A stretch of DNA of 64,000 bases from Paenibacillus sp. FSL R5-0345 (lineage in GTDB: Bacteria > Bacillota > Bacilli > Paenibacillales > Paenibacillaceae). Shown in pieces: positions 59,276 through 64,000 of this stretch. The position numbers and the translations under genes were made by a program. The notes under the pieces were generated by a model. It worked only from the letters and a program-made list of their open reading frames with translations, was not told the origin of the DNA and did not search any database. How positions within the stretch are numbered: position 1 is the stretch's first letter; each line of letters opens with the position of its first letter. The stretch lies in NCBI RefSeq assembly GCF_000758585.1, contig NZ_CP009281.1, forward strand, positions 5,208,001-5,272,000. The letters are read 5' to 3'.

Positions 59276-61402
59276 TCAGGCGTTAGGAATAACCGGCAGC
59301 TTCACATGGCTTGGATATTCACTATTATGGTAAACCGTCTGCAGCACTGTAATCGCCTCTGTATCTTCATACGGGTTACCGCCAGTATTCGTATTAGGGA
59401 AAGCAACGAATTTACTGGACGAGGTAATCGAGAAACGAATTCGGTGTCCTACCGCAAATCTGTGAGCAATATTCGGCATGAAAATATCGTATTCCTCCAC
59501 TTGGCCAGGAGTGAGCAGTTCTGGTGCATCAAACCCGTGACGATATTTTGCTCTGACAATATAGTTAGATAACCTGATAGAGTCTCCTTGTTCATTTACA
59601 TCACTAAGCGTAACTACCCAATCCGTATCCTTACCTGTGCTGGCAGCGTAGATGATAGCAGACAATTCGCCAGCTATAGTTAATTCTTCTGTCAACACCT
59701 CACTAGTGTACACAAGAATATCATTTCGCAGCTCATATTTTCTCAAGTTTTCAGGCTCTCGTTCCCCGCTATCATCCATAGGATCATTTGGGTTATAGAC
59801 ATAAGTATCTTCTGGTGAATGCTCCTCTGGCGCTGTAAGCAGCTTCCCATCTCCTTGTCCTGAATTAGCCCGGCCACCACTGGAAAGGTAAAACGGCGTA
59901 GTTGTTGCTTCAACCGGTGTCCAATCCTCCGATGTTCTCCACTGATTCTCACCAACGACATAATAAGAGGCTCTAGGCTCCTGATCTATTCCGTTCGGAA
60001 TGCCTTTGAGGAAGCGGTCAAACCAGCGCAATACAGAAACATCATAATCATAAACCACTGCATCATTGCCGAAGCTTACACCCTCATAGTCTCTGGCCCG
60101 GTTTGGACCATGCTCCCAAGCTCCTAAACGGATTTTGCGATTCGGCACATCATGTTCAGTCAGCATTCTCCAAGTCTCCGATACACCAGGGCTGTCACCG
60201 TCATACCAGCCTGAGATTACATACATAGGGACCTGCACCTGATCCCCACGCACTGTAAAGGTACAGTTTCTCCAGAAATCATCATACTCCGGATGCTGGC
60301 TCCATAGATCCCATGGTCCGGATGCTTTACCGATCATTTGTTGAGGAATCTCCTTAATCGGTCTTGCATCGACGGCCGCTTCTGGGTTCACCGTAATGCC
60401 CCCAAAAATATCAAAATCCGTTCGGGTGCCTACAGATTGTGCAAGCGTCCAAGACAAGAGTGGCCAAGAGCAAAGCGTTCCACCCTTACGCGCCGTATCT
60501 ACAAACGGTGAGCCGACATTCACTTCATCCACAACAGCCTTTAAATTGGGATGCCCGCTGGTCGCCGCTGAGACAACCACAAAGCCCAGATAGGACGCGC
60601 CCCACATGCCAACATTTCCGTCCGACCATTCCTGCGCGATAATCCAATCGATCGTATCATAGCCATCATCCCGTTCATTATAAAAAGGGATCAATTCCCC
60701 TTCCGAATCCGCCCGGCCTCTAACGTCCTGCGACACCACGGCATAACCTTTGTTGGCCCATCTCATAAAAATCTCTTTTTTCCCGTTACGGTCATAACAG
60801 GTTCTTACCAGAATCGTCGGAAGCTTGGTTCCCGGCTGAATGCCTTCAGGTAGAAATACATCCGTCGCTAATCTCACACCGTCGCGCATCGGAATCAGAT
60901 CCGTACCCAAATCATTCACACCATACTCTGGTTTGGACAAAAGGGGATCATCATAAACAACCAGAGGCGTCAGCTTCTCATATCCTGCTTTAACAATCAG
61001 CTCGATGCCATACCGATTCGGCGTAAGAAAAGCAATAATCTCACCGTCCAAGGTCACGATATCCAGTGCCGTCTCATTTCGCAGCGCCCATACTTGTGAA
61101 GTAAGCTCACGGCCATCCATTACAGCCTGATACTGAATATGCTTTTGATAAAGATCACCGTTACTTAGAACTACCTCATCATTGACCCATTTTGCTTTAG
61201 CATAAGCGTCTATATGTTCATGGATTTTCTGAAATGGAAGAACGGTCTTGAACTGGCTATCCAACACGTTGTACTGCATTTGTGTTCGTCTACGTGGATC
61301 AACCTTGGCGAGCATAATCTGTTGTTCCGTAAAATGTATTTTCCCTGAATAAATGCCCGAACAGTAGAAGTTAAATGTAGTTGTGTTCAAATATGTTGTC
61401 AT
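59276..61402 (-). CDS. CocE/NonD family hydrolase with N-terminal extension
   Basis: 708 residues. An N-terminal domain of about 155 residues of unknown function precedes the S15-type alpha/beta hydrolase. The oxyanion/nucleophile Ser is in DGNVGMWGASYLGFVVVSAA, the Asp in MYVISGWYDGDSPGVSETW, and the His in IRLGAWEHGPNRARDYEG. A C-terminal jelly-roll PepX-C domain follows. The family hydrolyses esters or X-Pro peptides. The ATG follows GGGGAT. Last of a three-gene operon. Confidence 0.9.
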   Translation of the reverse strand: MTTYLNTTTFNFYCSGIYSGKIHFTEQQIMLAKVDPRRRTQMQYNVLDSQFKTVLPFQKIHEHIDAYAKAKWVNDEVVLSNGDLYQKHIQYQAVMDGRELTSQVWALRNETALDIVTLDGEIIAFLTPNRYGIELIVKAGYEKLTPLVVYDDPLLSKPEYGVNDLGTDLIPMRDGVRLATDVFLPEGIQPGTKLPTILVRTCYDRNGKKEIFMRWANKGYAVVSQDVRGRADSEGELIPFYNERDDGYDTIDWIIAQEWSDGNVGMWGASYLGFVVVSAATSGHPNLKAVVDEVNVGSPFVDTARKGGTLCSWPLLSWTLAQSVGTRTDFDIFGGITVNPEAAVDARPIKEIPQQMIGKASGPWDLWSQHPEYDDFWRNCTFTVRGDQVQVPMYVISGWYDGDSPGVSETWRMLTEHDVPNRKIRLGAWEHGPNRARDYEGVSFGNDAVVYDYDVSVLRWFDRFLKGIPNGIDQEPRASYYVVGENQWRTSEDWTPVEATTTPFYLSSGGRANSGQGDGKLLTAPEEHSPEDTYVYNPNDPMDDSGEREPENLRKYELRNDILVYTSEVLTEELTIAGELSAIIYAASTGKDTDWVVTLSDVNEQGDSIRLSNYIVRAKYRHGFDAPELLTPGQVEEYDIFMPNIAHRFAVGHRIRFSITSSSKFVAFPNTNTGGNPYEDTEAITVLQTVYHNSEYPSHVKLPVIPNA

Positions 61403-61413
61403 CTATTTATCCC

Positions 61414-62577
61414 CTATCCCCAAATTTCTTCAAATACGCGCAACCAGTTGCCACCCATGATTTTTGCAATATCCTCATCCTTATAACCGCGAGCCACTAG
61501 ACCTCTAGTAAAGTTGATAAAATAACTATATTTTTCAAGCCCAGCAACGGTTTCAGTAGAAGGTCCGTCTCCTTTGGCGAAACCTAGTTTAGGTGCGATA
61601 TGTTCTTTAAAATAGATCAAAGACCAGAGCACATCACTCATCGGCCAATCCGTCCCAATTCCGACATGATCTACGCCTACAAGCTGGATTACATATTCGA
61701 TATGATCCAGCACATGATCAATAGTTGTATGATTAGGGTCTTCATGAGCAAACCATGGCATAGCAAAAATACCGATCACTCCACCTGTCTTAGCGATCGC
61801 AATGATTTCCTCGTCACTTTTGCAGCGCATATGCGGATAGATGGCCTCTACACCTGTGTGTGAAGCAATAACCGGAGTCTTAGAATACTGGCAAGCATCG
61901 AGCGTGGTCTGTTTTCCGCAATGTCCCGTATCTACAATGATCCCCAGCTTGTTCAGACGCTCAATGAACCTTTTTCCATAATTCGTAATCCCAGCGTTCG
62001 ACTGTTCTGCACAACCTGCACCAACCTGATTCTGATTGTTATACGTTAATTGTAGAATTCTCAAGCCAAAATTATGTAACACATCTAATAGATCCAGATT
62101 CGTACCTAGACCATCCGTTTCTTGCGCCGTGATAATACCCGACTTATGGCCATTACGCTTGGCTGCACGTATGTCTCCTGCGGTTAAAGCTTTAACTAAC
62201 CAATCTGCGGAGTCGAACTGAAGCTGAACTTCAGCCATGCTAGTGATCATGCTTTCTAAGGATTCTAAATGAAGTTCCCGGTTCCCCGCGGTAATTCCTG
62301 ATTTATACCATTCACTTTTATACTCTGGGATCTCACCGCTGGCCGACAGCTTAGTGATCATTTTAGCTGGCATACTGCTGTATACCATCGGCTCATCTTT
62401 ATAGGGCTCACACAGCTCTTTAATTTTTTCGGACACAGATTCTGGAATTGCGCTTGGAGATAAGGGTCCTTGAAATAGCAAATCAATATTAATGTTCTGC
62501 TCATGTAAACGTATGGCCCGCTCTTCTTCTAGCTCCGTCAACTTGAAATCATACAAACCTTCATATGTGCTCATCAT
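61414..62577 (-). CDS. M19 membrane-dipeptidase-like protein, metal site altered
   Basis: A 387-residue TIM-barrel of the renal-dipeptidase family. Typical M19 enzymes have a DGHND zinc motif near the N-terminus; here the matching region reads NINIDLLFQGPLSP, so His and Asp are not conserved. The other ligand regions are retained: IVDTGHCGKQTTLDACQ, TPVIASHTGVEAIYPH and VGIGTDWPMSDVLWSL. Either a different metal arrangement or a non-peptidase role is possible. The ATG follows GGAGCGACC. It starts 11 nt after the cyclodeaminase stop. Confidence 0.85.
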   Translation of the reverse strand: MMSTYEGLYDFKLTELEEERAIRLHEQNINIDLLFQGPLSPSAIPESVSEKIKELCEPYKDEPMVYSSMPAKMITKLSASGEIPEYKSEWYKSGITAGNRELHLESLESMITSMAEVQLQFDSADWLVKALTAGDIRAAKRNGHKSGIITAQETDGLGTNLDLLDVLHNFGLRILQLTYNNQNQVGAGCAEQSNAGITNYGKRFIERLNKLGIIVDTGHCGKQTTLDACQYSKTPVIASHTGVEAIYPHMRCKSDEEIIAIAKTGGVIGIFAMPWFAHEDPNHTTIDHVLDHIEYVIQLVGVDHVGIGTDWPMSDVLWSLIYFKEHIAPKLGFAKGDGPSTETVAGLEKYSYFINFTRGLVARGYKDEDIAKIMGGNWLRVFEEIWG

Positions 62578-62588
62578 GTGGTCGCTCC

Positions 62589-63563
62589 TTAAAATGCAAT
62601 TTCAATCCCTTTTTGTAATCTAATTGCTTCATTATAAATGAAGTTAGCTGCTGCTAAATCCTCTATGGCAAGTCCTAGTCCTTTAAAAAGAGTGATCTCA
62701 TCAGCTGTAGCTCTGCCCTCGATACTCCCGCTGATCAGTTCACCCATTTCACCGATGATATGGCCTGAAGTGATCACGCCTTCGTTCAGCGGAATTAAAT
62801 AATCCCCAGATTCATTATGCGTGGATTCCAATCGGTCTACATACAACTTAGCTAACCGGACGACCTCCGAATCCAGCTCACGATCCGCTGGTCTGCACGC
62901 TCCAACCGCATTGATGTGAACACCGGACTTCAGCCATTCTCCTTTAAGTACAGGCTCTGTGGATGCTGTTACGGTACAAATGATATCTGCTGGGCTGACT
63001 GCCTCTTGTACAGACTCAGCGACAACGATCTCTATACCATATTTACGGCTCATCTCTGCTTGGAAATCTCTTGCTTTTGCAAGTGTCCTACTCCAAACTC
63101 TGACCTCACGTATGGATCGAACCAGCAGCATCGCTTCCAGATGGCTTTTGGCTTGTTCGCCCGTACCAAGAATGGCAAGCACTTCAGCATCTTCTCTGGC
63201 CAGATAACGAGTGGCTACTGCGCTAACAGCCGCTGTGCGAATTGCCGTAATCTTTAGTCCATCTACTACGGCTTTCAGAACACCGGTAGAAGAATCGAAT
63301 AGCGTAACAAGTCCTTGATGGGAAGGTAGACCTGAGCCATGATTGCTTGGGAATACACTGATGATTTTGGCTCCTGCTACTTCTTCACCCTGCAAATAGC
63401 CCGGCATTAAGCCAATCAGGTTGCCTTGGTGCAGCGGGAGTACTTGTCTTAAGCTCTGTACAGCTTGTCCAGCGGACAAGTCCTTCAAAACAGATTCCAT
63501 CACTGTGATGCAAGACTCCATTGCTAATAGCTCAGTCACTTCATTTTGATTAATGACTAGCAT
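62589..63563 (-). CDS. Ornithine cyclodeaminase / mu-crystallin family protein
   Basis: A 324-residue NAD-dependent enzyme. It starts MLVINQNEVTELLAMESC, with the Rossmann site EVLAILGTGEQAKSHLEAML and the substrate-contact region VVDGLKITAIRTAAVSAVAT. Family members include ornithine cyclodeaminase, alanine dehydrogenase and ketimine reductases; which reaction applies is unclear. The ATG at 63563 has GGAGGG 7 nt upstream; the frame is open 16 codons further, without ribosome site. First gene of the operon. Confidence 0.9.
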   Translation of the reverse strand: MLVINQNEVTELLAMESCITVMESVLKDLSAGQAVQSLRQVLPLHQGNLIGLMPGYLQGEEVAGAKIISVFPSNHGSGLPSHQGLVTLFDSSTGVLKAVVDGLKITAIRTAAVSAVATRYLAREDAEVLAILGTGEQAKSHLEAMLLVRSIREVRVWSRTLAKARDFQAEMSRKYGIEIVVAESVQEAVSPADIICTVTASTEPVLKGEWLKSGVHINAVGACRPADRELDSEVVRLAKLYVDRLESTHNESGDYLIPLNEGVITSGHIIGEMGELISGSIEGRATADEITLFKGLGLAIEDLAAANFIYNEAIRLQKGIEIAF

Positions 63564-63747
63564 AAGACAACCCTCCTTTACTTCATTGTGAGAACAAATA
63601 TGGGAATGCAAAATTATTCTTTATATCATAACTTATACGCTTTAATTATTCATGTATAAAGCTGGAAGCCATGAATTTGTTTTACCACGAGCCATTAGCT
63701 ATACTTAATATAGTTCATATTCTATTTTAAGGAGCTGACGATTGATT

Positions 63748-64000
63748 ATGTCTAGTAAAATAACTTTAGGTAGAACAAATTTGCAGGTACTCCCTCTCGG
63801 ACTGGGTGCCAATGCTGTTGGTGGGCATAATTTATTTCCCGGCTTAAATGATGAGACTGGTAAAAACATCGTTCGCAACGCTCTTGATCATGGGATCAAT
63901 TTCATTGATACCGCATATATTTATGGTCCAGGTAGATCTGAGGAACTGATTGGAGAAGTACTGAAAGAAAGAGGCGGCCGTGACAATGTGGTCATCGCTA
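63748..64000 (+). CDS. Aldo/keto reductase, N-terminal part (truncated by window end)
   Basis: 84 codons of an NAD(P)H-dependent aldo/keto reductase: MSSKITLGRTNLQVLPLGLG, then LDHGINFIDTAYIYGPGRSE with the catalytic Asp and Tyr, and ELIGEVLKERGG. The start is ATG at 63748, or a TTG at 63742 with better spacing (7 nt) from GGAG. Divergent from the cyclodeaminase operon; both may belong to one pathway. Confidence 0.88.
   Translation, partial: MSSKITLGRTNLQVLPLGLGANAVGGHNLFPGLNDETGKNIVRNALDHGINFIDTAYIYGPGRSEELIGEVLKERGGRDNVVIA

Overview
The window looks like a chromosomal segment of a spore-forming Bacillales species, most likely Paenibacillus. The evidence is T-box-controlled aminoacyl-tRNA synthetase genes, sporulation genes (SpoVB, BofC, a SpoIID/LytB protein), frequent TTG/GTG starts behind strong AGGAGG ribosome sites, and a gene order close to the Bacillus subtilis yrrD-yrvO-cymR-mnmA ... 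rarA ... aspS-hisS ... dtd-relA-apt-recJ-secDF-comN-spoVB-yajC-tgt-queA-ruvBA-bofC region. Unlike B. subtilis it has a RuvC gene beside ruvAB, and SecD and SecF are separate genes. I saw no tRNA, rRNA, CRISPR array, transposase or phage gene.

Layout. 1-1780: 5' part of leuS with its T-box leader and promoter. 1792-6537: AI-2E-type permease, a small zinc-ribbon protein, a PRC-barrel protein (YrrD-like), cysteine desulfurase, DUF523 protein and YedK/HMCES-type protein. 6553-11535: an accessory block with a tiny membrane ORF, two glycosyltransferases, two divergently transcribed paralogous small proteins of no family I recognise, and a sialidase-fold (BNR) propeller. 11731-13564: CymR regulator and MnmA tRNA thiolase. 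13914-19619: oligopeptide ABC transporter operon (oppD-F-B-C-A). 19994-26774: RarA, a CD3324-type HTH protein, HelD, a purine permease and TcdA. 26841-30416: hisS-aspS with T-box leader and promoter. 30645-35646: a stress-like protein, PfpI/DJ-1 protein, a 51-residue ORF, and a two-component system with a lipoprotein. 35813-49698: Dtd, RelA, uracil permease, Apt, RecJ, a CDF-like protein, SecF, SecD, ComN, SpoVB and DUF421. 49924-58186: two membrane proteins and the ruvC-ruvA-ruvB-spoIID-queA-tgt-yajC operon. 58440-64000: BofC, then a catabolic-looking operon (ornithine cyclodeaminase family, M19 peptidase-like, CocE/NonD hydrolase) facing a truncated aldo/keto reductase.

How the genes work together. 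Several genes serve tRNA charging and modification: LeuRS, AspRS, HisRS, Dtd, MnmA with the cysteine desulfurase, Tgt/QueA and TcdA. Others handle DNA recombination and repair (RarA, RecJ, RuvABC, YedK), protein export (SecD, SecF, YajC, with ComN) and nucleotide or stringent metabolism (Apt, two base permeases, RelA).

The part least explained by known biology is the accessory block at 6.5-11.5 kb. It separates the cysteine desulfurase from CymR/MnmA, genes that are adjacent in B. subtilis. It may form a surface-glycosylation cassette, but this is inference. Several intergenic repeats (1340/5106, 13661-13797, 40857-40972) and a hairpin cluster at 21983-22036 are also unexplained.
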